16,316 bases of DNA from JBEKHT01 sp049511715 (lineage in GTDB: Bacteria; Chloroflexota; Anaerolineae; Anaerolineales; RBG-16-64-43): positions 1 to 16,316 of the forward strand of contig JBEKXU010000049.1 in the NCBI GenBank assembly GCA_049511715.1. Reading direction: 5' to 3'. Both the position numbers and the translations under genes were made by a program. The notes below the pieces were generated by a model that saw only the letters and a program-made list of their open reading frames with translations, made no database searches and was not told the DNA's origin. This document shows positions 6,357 to 13,236 of the stretch, one piece after another (within the stretch, counting starts at the first letter, position 1; each line of letters opens with the position of its first letter).

Positions 6357-7640
6357 ATGGAATCAATGAACCCTTTCCAACTCGCCCAGGCGCAGTTCGA
6401 TCGCGGGGCAGATCTTCTGGGACTACCTGAGCACGTGCGCGAGTTCCTGCGGTGGCCGATGCGGGAATTTCACTTTCGCATCCCCGTGCGGATGGATGAC
6501 GGGAGCCTCGGCATTTTCCAGGGGTTTCGTGTTCAGCATAACGACGCCCGCGGTCCCAACAAGGGCGGAATCCGCTTTCATCCGAATGAAACCATCGACA
6601 CGGTCCGCGCCCTGGCCACCTGGATGACCTGGAAATGCGCCGTGGCCGATATCCCGCTGGGGGGAGGCAAAGGTGGGGTCGTTGTGAACCCGGCCTCGCT
6701 CTCGGTCAGCGAAAAGGAACGGCTGTGCCGAGGCTGGGTAGATGCCATGTGGAGGAATATCGGCCCGCGCGTTGACGTGCCGGCGCCCGATGTGGGCACT
6801 ACCCCCCAGATGATGGCCTGGATGATGGACGAGTACTCCCGCCTGGTGGGCCAGTTCACGCCTGGGGTTTTCACGGGAAAACCGGTCGGCTCCGGCGGCT
6901 CGCTGGGCAGAACTGAGGCGACTGGCTACGGGGTGATTCACACCGTGCGAGAGGCCATGAAGCACCTTCAGATCAATCCCCGCGACAGCGTCGCGGCTCT
7001 GCAGGGCTTTGGAAACGTGGCCCAGTACGCCGCGATCGGCTTCCGGGAAATACTGGGTGGCAAGGTGGCCTGTGTTTCCTATTACGATGCGGCGGATAAG
7101 AAATCCTATACCATCTCGCATCCAGAGGGAGTCGACGCACGTTTCCTGCAGACCATCACGGATCAGTATGGAAGCATCGACAAGGCCAGCGCCAAGGCGG
7201 CGGGCTACCTGCTGGAAGACGGCTCTGCCTGGGTTGCCAAGGAGGTCGATGTCCTCATCCCAGCCGCGATTGAGGGGCAGCTGACTGCAGAAACGGCGCC
7301 GCGGATCCACAAGCGGGTCAAGATCATTGCCGAGGGCGCGAACGGGCCAACGACCCTGGAGGCCGATGAGGTCATTCGGCAGCGGAAGATCTTCCTGATT
7401 CCCGACTTCCTGTGCAACGGGGGCGGCGTGACCAGCTCCTACTTTGAGTCCGTGCAGAACGACATGAATTTCCACTGGTCGCTCGAAGAGGTCCTGGAGC
7501 GGCTGGACCAAAAAATGTCGAGCGCCTTTCACGCGGTTCTCGAGATGTCCCTGCAGCGCAAAGTCTACATGCGCGACGCCGCCTACTTGGTAGCCATCGA
7601 CCGGGTGGTGAAGGCGATGCAAATGCGCGGCTGGGTCTAG
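6357..7640 (+). CDS. Glu/Leu/Phe/Val dehydrogenase, probably glutamate dehydrogenase
   Basis: The enzyme reversibly deaminates an amino acid, most likely glutamate to 2-oxoglutarate and ammonia, with NAD(P). The 427-residue length fits the hexameric glutamate dehydrogenases. Substrate and catalytic residues are in place: K93 (TWKCAVADIPLGG), K105 (GGGKGG) and D145 (VPAPDVGT). The segment SLGRTEATGYGV (182-193) is the usual hinge motif. The dinucleotide fold begins at QGFGNVAQYAA (216-226), and IIAEGANGPTT (323-333) closes the active site. The ATG at 6357 gives a family-like N-terminus; ATG 6366 is an alternative. A weak GA-rich run (gagagaaaagg) precedes it. It is 113 bases after gatB, and a strong terminator follows. 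Glutamate rather than another substrate is an inference. Confidence 0.9.
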   Translation: MESMNPFQLAQAQFDRGADLLGLPEHVREFLRWPMREFHFRIPVRMDDGSLGIFQGFRVQHNDARGPNKGGIRFHPNETIDTVRALATWMTWKCAVADIPLGGGKGGVVVNPASLSVSEKERLCRGWVDAMWRNIGPRVDVPAPDVGTTPQMMAWMMDEYSRLVGQFTPGVFTGKPVGSGGSLGRTEATGYGVIHTVREAMKHLQINPRDSVAALQGFGNVAQYAAIGFREILGGKVACVSYYDAADKKSYTISHPEGVDARFLQTITDQYGSIDKASAKAAGYLLEDGSAWVAKEVDVLIPAAIEGQLTAETAPRIHKRVKIIAEGANGPTTLEADEVIRQRKIFLIPDFLCNGGGVTSSYFESVQNDMNFHWSLEEVLERLDQKMSSAFHAVLEMSLQRKVYMRDAAYLVAIDRVVKAMQMRGWV

Positions 7641-7664
7641 CGGCCGCGCGAGCCGCGGAGCGCT

Positions 7665-7690
7665 GGGGCGGAGCCTTTCCGCCCCTTTTT
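7665..7690 (+). terminator. Rho-independent terminator after the dehydrogenase gene
   Basis: A perfect 8-bp stem, GGGGCGGA at 7665-7672 and TCCGCCCC at 7678-7685, encloses a 5-base loop and is followed directly by TTTTT (7686-7690). It closes the preceding transcription unit 25 bases after the stop codon. Confidence 0.9.
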
Positions 7691-7709
7691 GTTGCCAGGC
7701 GGGCCAGGA

Positions 7710-7715
7710 TAGAAT
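7710..7715 (+). promoter_or_regulatory. -10 box just before the PEP-binding-domain gene, probably leaderless
   Basis: TAGAAT (5 of 6 to consensus) ends 6 bases before the ATG, the same spacing as at gatC. A terminator lies directly upstream, so a new promoter is needed here. A G-run (ggggg) lies in between, too close to act as a normal ribosome binding site. No clear -35 box is seen. Confidence 0.5.
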
Positions 7716-7721
7716 GGGGGC

Positions 7722-10058
7722 ATGCCGGAACTCCCACGGGGAACGCCCGAGATCCTGCAGATTTACCTTCAGATTGCCCAGTACCCGATCCTGGCGCAGC
7801 GAATTCGCGAGCGCATGCGTGAGGAGCTCTTCCGGCGAGGGGTAATCACGCCGCAACGTCTCGAGGAGGAAACTTGCGATAGGGCAGAAATCTCGCAACG
7901 GCGAGAGGGGCTGACAGATCCGCTGGCCCAGGAGGACGCCACTCAGTGGGCGCAACGAGTCGCTTTAATCCGGGAGTACCTGACCGATTTCTACTTCGCC
8001 TACAACCTGCCGGTCGAGCGGTTTCACCAAATCCTGGAGGAGGTTCTCGGCAGCCGGGCCGCCGACCGGGATCGGGTGGGGCTGACCTTCAACCCCGAGC
8101 TGGCCCCGCGCGACCTGCTGTTGGCGCAATTGGCTGAGTACGAAGCCCTTCCCGAAGAGCAGCGCTCCCAGGTGCAGCACCACATCGAAGAGATCCGGGT
8201 CGTGCTGATCAAGATGCTGATCAGCGATCAGCTGCGCTTCGTGCGGCTCGCCCAGGCCTGGTTCACGTCGGAGGACTTCCGTTTCATCTTGGCCCATCAT
8301 TTGGGGACAGGCAAGATCGGAGGCAAAGCCGCCGGCATGCTCTTGGCGTGGAAGATCCTGGAAGCCTCCGGGCCCGGAATGACCCAGCAGGTCGAAATCC
8401 CCAGATCCTTCTTCATTGGGGCGGATCTTTTCTATGATTTTCTCGCGCTCAATGGGCTCGAGTACCTCAACCAAAAGTACAAATCTCCAGAACAGATTCG
8501 CGAGGAGTATCCGCAAGTCCAGGAGGCCTACTCGAAGGGCCGGTTCCCAGCGGAGTTCGTCGATCGTCTGCTGGTCATCCTTGGGGAACAGCGGGGAGTC
8601 CCGGTGATTGTCCGCTCCTCCAGCTTGCTCGAGGACAGCTACGGGACCTCCTTTGCGGGGAAGTATGCGAGCTTCTTCTGTGCCAATCAGGGTTCCGCCG
8701 CCGAGAACCTCGAGAGCGTGCTGGGCGCCATCCGCCGCACCTACGCGAGCGTCTTCAGCCCGGATGCCATGATCTACCGCCGCAGGATGGGGCTCCTCGA
8801 CTACGATGAGAGGATGGCGATCCTGCTCCAGGAGGTCGTGGGCCAGACCTACCATCACTACTTCTTCCCGCCCCTGGCAGGGGTCGCGTTCAGCCTGAGC
8901 CCGATTGTCTGGGATCCGCGGATCCGACGGGAGGAGGGATTCACGCGCGTGGTGCTGGGGCTGGGCACGCGGGCCGTGGAGCAAGTGGCCACCGACTATC
9001 CGCGCATGGTCATGCTCAGCCATCCGCTCCTGCGCCCGGAGACGTCCCCGGCCGAGATCCGCCGTTTCTCTCAGCAGCACGTGGATCTGATCGACCTTGA
9101 AAGCAACACATTCGTCACCCGGCCGGTTGGGGAAGTGCTGCAGATGGACTACCCTGAGCTACGCTGGGTGGCGTCGGTCGAGGAGGAGGAAGCCCTCTTG
9201 CCCCTCTACTCGCTGGGGAATCCCGCCTCGCTCAAGGGATTGGTGCTCACCTTTGATTCGCTCCTGGCAGGAAGCGATTTCGTTCCGCTCCTGCGGCGGG
9301 TGCTGGGGGAGCTGCAGATTCACTACGGGATGCCCGTCGATATTGAATTTGCTCTTGCAATCCATCCCGAGGGAGGACGACCGAAGCTCAAGCTGCACCT
9401 GTTGCAATGCCGCCCGCAGTCGGGTCTTGAGGAAGGAGAGGCTTCCGCTGCTCCGGAGGATCTGCCGGCGGAACGGGTCCTCTTCACGGCTTCGGCGATG
9501 GTGCCGCGCGGGCTCGTTTCCGGGATCGAGTTCCTGATTTATGTGGATCCTGAGGCCTATGAGCGCCTCGCAACCCCCCATGAGCGGATGTCCGTTGCCC
9601 GTTTGGTGGGCCGCCTCAACGGCCGGCTGGAGGGGCGCGTCTTTGTCTTGGTAGGGCCGGGGCGCTGGGGGTCTTCGAATCTCGATCTCGGGGTGGGGGT
9701 GACGTATGGGGACATCTACAACGCCCGGGCTCTGGTCGAGCTGGCCGTGCCGCAGCGCGGGGTCGTGCCCGATCCCTCTTTGGGGACCCATTTCTTCCAG
9801 GATCTGTATGAGGCCCGGGTTTTTCCCCTGGTGGTCTTCCCCGGCAAGCCCGGCGATTCTTGGAACCCCGGGCTGATCGAGGCCCTCCCCAATGCTCTGG
9901 AGGATCTCCTGCCCGGATCCGCCAACTCGGCTGGCTGCCTGCGCGTCATCGAGTTTGCCCGGGCCGCGCCTCCGAGCACGTTGGAATTGGTCATGGACGG
10001 TCGGCGCGCGGTGGCCTATTTGGCCGAGCGCCGAGGCGAGCGTCGCGAGCTTCCCTGA
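7722..10058 (+). CDS. PEP/pyruvate-binding (PPDK N-terminal-like) domain protein of unknown role
   Basis: The middle of this 778-residue protein (about 190-567) is the ATP-grasp domain of pyruvate phosphate dikinase and PEP synthase. It shows GKIGGKAAGMLLA (198-208), VIVRSSSLLEDS (295-306), GTSFAGKYAS (308-317), MAILLQEVVG (365-374), and a final VDIEFAL ... HLLQCRPQ (539-566). Such domains bind ATP and transfer phosphate. There is no swivelling phosphohistidine domain and no PEP/pyruvate TIM barrel, so this is not a complete PPDK or PEP synthase. Residues 1-180 are mostly helical-looking. Residues 580-778 form a separate domain with FVLVGPGRWGSSNLDLG (641-657) that I recall from related uncharacterised proteins. 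The true substrate is unknown. It appears to be a single-gene unit between the upstream terminator and dnaN. Confidence 0.85.
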   Translation: MPELPRGTPEILQIYLQIAQYPILAQRIRERMREELFRRGVITPQRLEEETCDRAEISQRREGLTDPLAQEDATQWAQRVALIREYLTDFYFAYNLPVERFHQILEEVLGSRAADRDRVGLTFNPELAPRDLLLAQLAEYEALPEEQRSQVQHHIEEIRVVLIKMLISDQLRFVRLAQAWFTSEDFRFILAHHLGTGKIGGKAAGMLLAWKILEASGPGMTQQVEIPRSFFIGADLFYDFLALNGLEYLNQKYKSPEQIREEYPQVQEAYSKGRFPAEFVDRLLVILGEQRGVPVIVRSSSLLEDSYGTSFAGKYASFFCANQGSAAENLESVLGAIRRTYASVFSPDAMIYRRRMGLLDYDERMAILLQEVVGQTYHHYFFPPLAGVAFSLSPIVWDPRIRREEGFTRVVLGLGTRAVEQVATDYPRMVMLSHPLLRPETSPAEIRRFSQQHVDLIDLESNTFVTRPVGEVLQMDYPELRWVASVEEEEALLPLYSLGNPASLKGLVLTFDSLLAGSDFVPLLRRVLGELQIHYGMPVDIEFALAIHPEGGRPKLKLHLLQCRPQSGLEEGEASAAPEDLPAERVLFTASAMVPRGLVSGIEFLIYVDPEAYERLATPHERMSVARLVGRLNGRLEGRVFVLVGPGRWGSSNLDLGVGVTYGDIYNARALVELAVPQRGVVPDPSLGTHFFQDLYEARVFPLVVFPGKPGDSWNPGLIEALPNALEDLLPGSANSAGCLRVIEFARAAPPSTLELVMDGRRAVAYLAERRGERRELP

Positions 10059-10104
10059 GGCACGTCACCCGCTTGGTGGAAAGCGGCGCCTCGGGACTTC
10101 GTTG

Positions 10105-10110
10105 TATACT
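10105..10110 (+). promoter_or_regulatory. Probable -10 box of dnaN promoter
   Basis: TATACT (5 of 6 to consensus) lies in the 116-base gap before dnaN. A start of transcription near 10117-10119 would coincide with an ATG at 10119. No good -35 box at 16-18 bases upstream. Confidence 0.45.
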
Positions 10111-10118
10111 CTGGGAGA

Positions 10119-10178
10119 ATGGCCGCCTCCGGCGCCCAGGGTGGGTCCCACGAGCGGGGGAGGGGAAGGTCGCAATGA
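10119..10178 (+). CDS. Possible 19-residue leaderless upstream frame coupled to dnaN
   Basis: An ATG 8 bases after the TATACT box opens a frame of 19 codons (MAASGAQGGSHERGRGRSQ) ending in TGA at 10176-10178. That stop overlaps the dnaN ATG (10175-10177) in the classic ATGA arrangement. The dnaN Shine-Dalgarno run lies inside this frame. The peptide is not recognisable; if real, its translation could couple to and set the level of DnaN. With so short a frame, chance is a serious alternative. Confidence 0.3.
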   Translation: MAASGAQGGSHERGRGRSQ

Positions 10179-11308
10179 AGCTGTCCTGCTTGCAAGAGAA
10201 CCTGGCTCGAGGATTGAGCACCGTCTCCAGGGCTGTGGCCACCCGAAGCGTGTTGCCGGTCCTGGGCAACATCCTCGTGGCAACCGAGGAGGGGCGCCTG
10301 AAGCTTTCCGCCACGAACCTCGAAATGGGTATCAGCTGCTGGATCGGGGCCAAAATTGAACAGGAGGGGGCGACCGCCGTCCCCGCGCGAACCTTCGTCG
10401 ATTTTGTGAACACGCTGCCGAATGACCAGGTGAGCCTGGTGCTAGACACTCGCCGCTTGGCTCTCAAGATGCGGTGCGCTGCGTTCACCAGCGAGATCAA
10501 GTGCATGGAGGCGCAGGAGTTCCCCCTCCTTCCGACCTCCGGCCCGGGAGAGGGGATCGCCCTGAATGTTCAGGATCTGCGGCAAATGATTGCGGAGGTA
10601 GTGATGGCCGCCGCCACGGATGACACCCGCCCGGTCCTCACTGGTGTTTTGGTCCGCGCCGAGGGGGACCAGCTGACTCTCGCGGCCGCCGATGGTTTTC
10701 GCCTCTCGGTTCGCACGGCCAAGCTGTCGGCCCCTTTGCGGGAGGCGATCCAGGTGATCGTGCCGGCCCGGGCGCTGAACGAGCTCGCGCGGCTGCTGGC
10801 GGACGGAGAAGAGACCATCTGGATGTTCCTGCCCGCCGGGCGGGGTCAAGTGGTCTTTCGACTCAAGGAGCAGGAACTCTCCTCCTCGCTCATTGACGGA
10901 ACCTTTCCCGATTATCAACCCATCATCCCGAAGAAGTACGCCACACGCTCGGTGTTATCGACCAACCAATTCCTCAAAGCCTGCAAGGCGGTGGACATTT
11001 TCGCTCGCCAGTCTTCGCACTCGGCGCGAGTTCGAATCACGCCCGGCGGAGAGGCGCAGCCCGGGAGCCTGGAGGTCAAGGCCACTGCAGCGGAGACCGG
11101 CGAAGGCGAAAGCGTGGTCGAGGCCTCCATCGAGGGAGAGCCGCTCGAAATTGCCTTTAACGTAAAGTATCTGCTGGATGTCCTCAACGTTGTGAATACC
11201 CCGAATGTGGCGCTGGAGACGACCGGCCAAGCCAGCCCGGGGGTTGTGCGCCCGGTCGGGGGTGACGATTTTGTTCATGTGATCATGCCGATGCACCTCG
11301 GACGCTGA
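10175..11308 (+). CDS. dnaN: DNA polymerase III beta subunit (sliding clamp)
   Basis: The beta clamp is a ring-shaped dimer that holds DNA polymerase III on DNA. The 377 residues form three similar domains, as expected. The N-terminus has the clamp pattern LQENLARGLSTVSRAVATRS (5-24), then VLPVLGNILV and LKLSATNLEMGI. The middle domain has the ATDDTRPVLTGVLV-type motif, and the C-terminus ends with the standard VIMPMHLGR. The wording is close to what I recall from Chloroflexota clamps. A strong ribosome binding run (aggggaagg, 10161-10169) sits 5 bases before the ATG; a longer frame opening at 9860 would overlap the upstream gene and is rejected. There is no dnaA or recF neighbour; a terminator follows directly. 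Confidence 0.96.
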   Translation: MKLSCLQENLARGLSTVSRAVATRSVLPVLGNILVATEEGRLKLSATNLEMGISCWIGAKIEQEGATAVPARTFVDFVNTLPNDQVSLVLDTRRLALKMRCAAFTSEIKCMEAQEFPLLPTSGPGEGIALNVQDLRQMIAEVVMAAATDDTRPVLTGVLVRAEGDQLTLAAADGFRLSVRTAKLSAPLREAIQVIVPARALNELARLLADGEETIWMFLPAGRGQVVFRLKEQELSSSLIDGTFPDYQPIIPKKYATRSVLSTNQFLKACKAVDIFARQSSHSARVRITPGGEAQPGSLEVKATAAETGEGESVVEASIEGEPLEIAFNVKYLLDVLNVVNTPNVALETTGQASPGVVRPVGGDDFVHVIMPMHLGR

Positions 11309-11344
11309 GGGAGTCCGTTCGGGCGGCCCGGATCCGAATGAGAT

Positions 11345-11390
11345 TGGGGCCATCCTATGGCCTTTGAGGGATGGCCCCATGCGTTTTCTT
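11345..11390 (+). terminator. Rho-independent terminator after dnaN
   Basis: A perfect 10-bp stem, GGGGCCATCC at 11346-11355 and GGATGGCCCC at 11369-11378, can be extended by one T-A pair. The loop is 13 bases. The tail at 11379-11390 contains TTTT followed by CTT. It lies 37 bases after the dnaN stop. Confidence 0.85.
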
Positions 11391-11814
11391 AGGTGGGTCC
11401 AAGAGCCGCCGATATCGCCGTAACCCCCCGCAGGCCCGAACCATCCTGGTCTCAGATCCCTCCAAGAATGCAGACATCGCTCCCTCGGCTGGTGCGCCTG
11501 TTTTTCAGGAGACCGTGCCGCCGGATTGCTCAAGATCGGGTAGATCGGGTGCCAAGGGTGTCCGTCCAGGAGGCTTTTCCGTCGAGACCCCGCATCTGGG
11601 CTGTGGCTCAGCGCAATTCCCCGCGTCACCCATGTGCCGATTCGTCCGGGGTGTGCGGGTGCTCGCGAACGAAACCGGCCAAAGAGCTGGAGAGTTAGGC
11701 GAGCTTCGCCTTGGACTTAAAGGGAAATGAGAGTTTGGAGACCGCGAGACAGCCCTTTCGGGAAGGCACGAGGCAAAAAAGCCATTTGTCTTGCGGCAAG
11801 GTTCGAAAGGACTG

Positions 11815-11824
11815 TTCACGTGAA
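11815..11824. promoter_or_regulatory. Perfect 10-base palindrome TTCACGTGAA
   Basis: A perfect palindrome centred on CACGTG lies about 110 bases before the sigma factor start, in the non-coding stretch. It has the size of a half-site pair for a dimeric regulator. No protein can be assigned. Confidence 0.3.
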
Positions 11825-11861
11825 TCTCATCTTTTGGGCTGAAAGTATGGGGAAACAGGAA

Positions 11862-11889
11862 TGAAACATTTGCGGCTCGAAACGCATAT
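11862..11889 (+). promoter_or_regulatory. Candidate ECF-type promoter upstream of the sigma factor
   Basis: TGAAAC at 11862-11867 resembles the -35 element of ECF promoters (Bacillus SigW type is TGAAAC). Seventeen bases later comes CATAT, near the CGTA-like -10. ECF sigma genes commonly regulate themselves, and a start near 11895 would give a leader of about 40 bases holding the CCACG-gaaa-CGTGG hairpin (11905-11918). An alternative -10, TATGGT at 11925-11930, sits 5 bases before the ATG and would make a leaderless message. Neither is proven. Confidence 0.3.
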
Positions 11890-11935
11890 ATGAAGAAAGG
11901 CGGCCCACGGAAACGTGGCCGTGTTATGGTGACTG

Positions 11936-12552
11936 ATGTACTCCGGTTCGCGAAGCCTGCTTCTGGGAGCGGCCAGCCCGGCCCTTGAGGTCGATCTGCC
12001 CGATGAGAAATCCTTGATACGGTCCGCACAGCACGGGGACGAGCGCTCCTTTGCGGTGCTCGTCGAGCGCTATCGGCAGCGGGTGATCAACCTACTGTAC
12101 CGAATTAGCGGAAACGAGGATACGGCACTGGACTTGTCTCAAGAGGCGTTTGTGCGCGCCTACCGCTCGCTGGGCCATCTTGATCCCGGGCGGCCCCTGG
12201 GGCCATGGTTGTTGCGGATTGCGACCAACCTCGCGTTCGAACAGTGGCGCAAAGAGAAGGAGCCGGTGACCATTTCGACGGAATCGAGGGAAGGGGAGGA
12301 CTTGCGGCCGAGTCGGGAGCCGATCCCGGGCTGGAGGCGGAGCGTCACGATCTGGATCGGGCGCTGGAGGGGGGGCTTCGATCCCTGTCTCCGATGTACC
12401 GGACGGTCTTATGGCTGAGGCTGGCAGAGGGTCTTTCCTATGAAGCGATTGCGGCCGCGTTGGGACTGCCTCTGGGGACGGTAAAGACTCGTCTGCACCG
12501 CGCCCGGGATCTGCTGCGTAGCCGGCTGGTGGAGGAGGGTGTCAGGCTATGA
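11936..12552 (+). pseudogene. ECF sigma factor gene split by a -1 frameshift
   Basis: The first frame (ATG 11936) encodes sigma region 2: EKSLIRSAQHGDERSFAVLV at 24-43, LYRISGNEDTALDLSQEAFV at 54-73 (the core-binding DLSQEAFVRAY motif) and WLLRIATNLAFEQWRK at 91-106. It then runs out of family sense and stops at 12418. Region 4 reads in another frame: LSPMYRTVLWLRLAEGLSYE, then AIAAALGLPLGTVKTRLHRA, ending at 12552. One missing base between about 12280 and 12333 restores a full protein of about 206 residues, the usual ECF size. ECF factors redirect RNA polymerase in response to envelope signals. The gene stop overlaps the anti-sigma start. The break may be a sequence error, a mutation, or less likely a programmed shift. 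Confidence 0.85.
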
Positions 12553-13115
12553 AGGGGGAGCATGTCGATCACGAAAGGCTGCAGCGCCTCTATGACGGCG
12601 AACTGTCCACGGCGGAGGCCAGGCGGGTACGGGCTCATCTTGCAGACTGTTCCTCCTGCGCCGGGTACCTGCGCTCGCTGGGCCGCATGGAGGCCGGGCT
12701 GAGACGGATGAGGCGCATCCGCGCGCCTGCGGGATTTGTGGAGCAGGTCTTGCGCCGGATCCAGAGGAGCGAGGGACCCTGGGGGGACATGGCTGGTTGG
12801 GTTTCTTGGGCGGGGCTGGGCTTGGCTGCTGTGGGGCTGACGGTTCTGGGCCTTACCGTGAGGGAGTGGTTGGCAGGATCACCCGAGGCGACCGGGTTCC
12901 CCTCGCTGCTTCTCTCGCTCCTGACGATGTCCCCGCTGGAGCTGGCGGGTTCTCTGGGCAGCCTGGGGTCCATCAGTGACTGGTGGCAAGGGCTGATGGC
13001 CGCCGGGGCAACCGCCCTACCCTTGGCGCTGGGGCTGATTGGCCTGGGTGCGTCCATCGGGGTGATGCGGTTGGCGGGCGAAGCCGGGCGGCGCCCAATC
13101 CCCGCGGATAAGTGA
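12549..13115 (+). CDS. Membrane anti-sigma factor with zinc-binding (ZAS) domain
   Basis: This protein most likely binds the ECF sigma factor encoded just upstream and keeps it from RNA polymerase until a signal arrives. Residues 1-45 carry the zinc-finger anti-sigma motif: HVDHERLQRLYDGELS followed by H30-x3-C34-x2-C37 (AHLADCSSC). A basic linker (51-73) follows. Two hydrophobic stretches, about 82-103 and 154-173, look like membrane helices, with a loop of about 50 residues between them (GSPEATGFPSLL and onward) that could face outward. The ATG overlaps the sigma stop by four bases (ATGA), so both are made together. What frees the sigma factor, proteolysis or redox at the zinc site, cannot be read here. 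Confidence 0.85.
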   Translation: MKGEHVDHERLQRLYDGELSTAEARRVRAHLADCSSCAGYLRSLGRMEAGLRRMRRIRAPAGFVEQVLRRIQRSEGPWGDMAGWVSWAGLGLAAVGLTVLGLTVREWLAGSPEATGFPSLLLSLLTMSPLELAGSLGSLGSISDWWQGLMAAGATALPLALGLIGLGASIGVMRLAGEAGRRPIPADK

Positions 13116-13236
13116 GTTCGCTGGGGAAGTGAGCGTCAGGGTTTTGCTGGTGAGGGGAAAGGTGCGTTTCCAGGGGTGCTCAGGAAGCCGGAGTGTGGTC
13201 GGGTTGATACACGGTGGAAAGAAGGAGAGGAACGCG

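Larger units (their letters stand above)
11391..11935. other. Gene-free stretch between dnaN terminator and sigma factor
   Basis: I see no gene with recognisable protein features on either strand; the open frames here have no ribosome binding sites or family motifs. No tRNA fold was found (ggttcgaaagg near 11800 lacks a matching T stem). The first 300 bases are GC-rich. From about 11740 the composition is visibly richer in A and T, as in promoter regions. Notable small elements are a hairpin AGGCGA/TCGCCT near 11700, a 10-base palindrome at 11815-11824, and four GAAAC copies from 11852 to 11914, listed separately. Confidence 0.6.

Noticed and set aside
6423..7955. 510-codon open frame on the minus strand opposite the dehydrogenase gene
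   Set aside because: It is antisense to a well-supported enzyme, crosses its terminator and shows no known motif.
11790..11812. tRNA-like ggttcgaaagg
   Set aside because: The bases on either side do not form a T stem, and no acceptor, D or anticodon arm can be built around it.
13155..13171. Small inverted repeat GGAAA/TTTCC before the HtrA gene
   Set aside because: A 5-bp stem is too short to call as an operator or terminator by itself.
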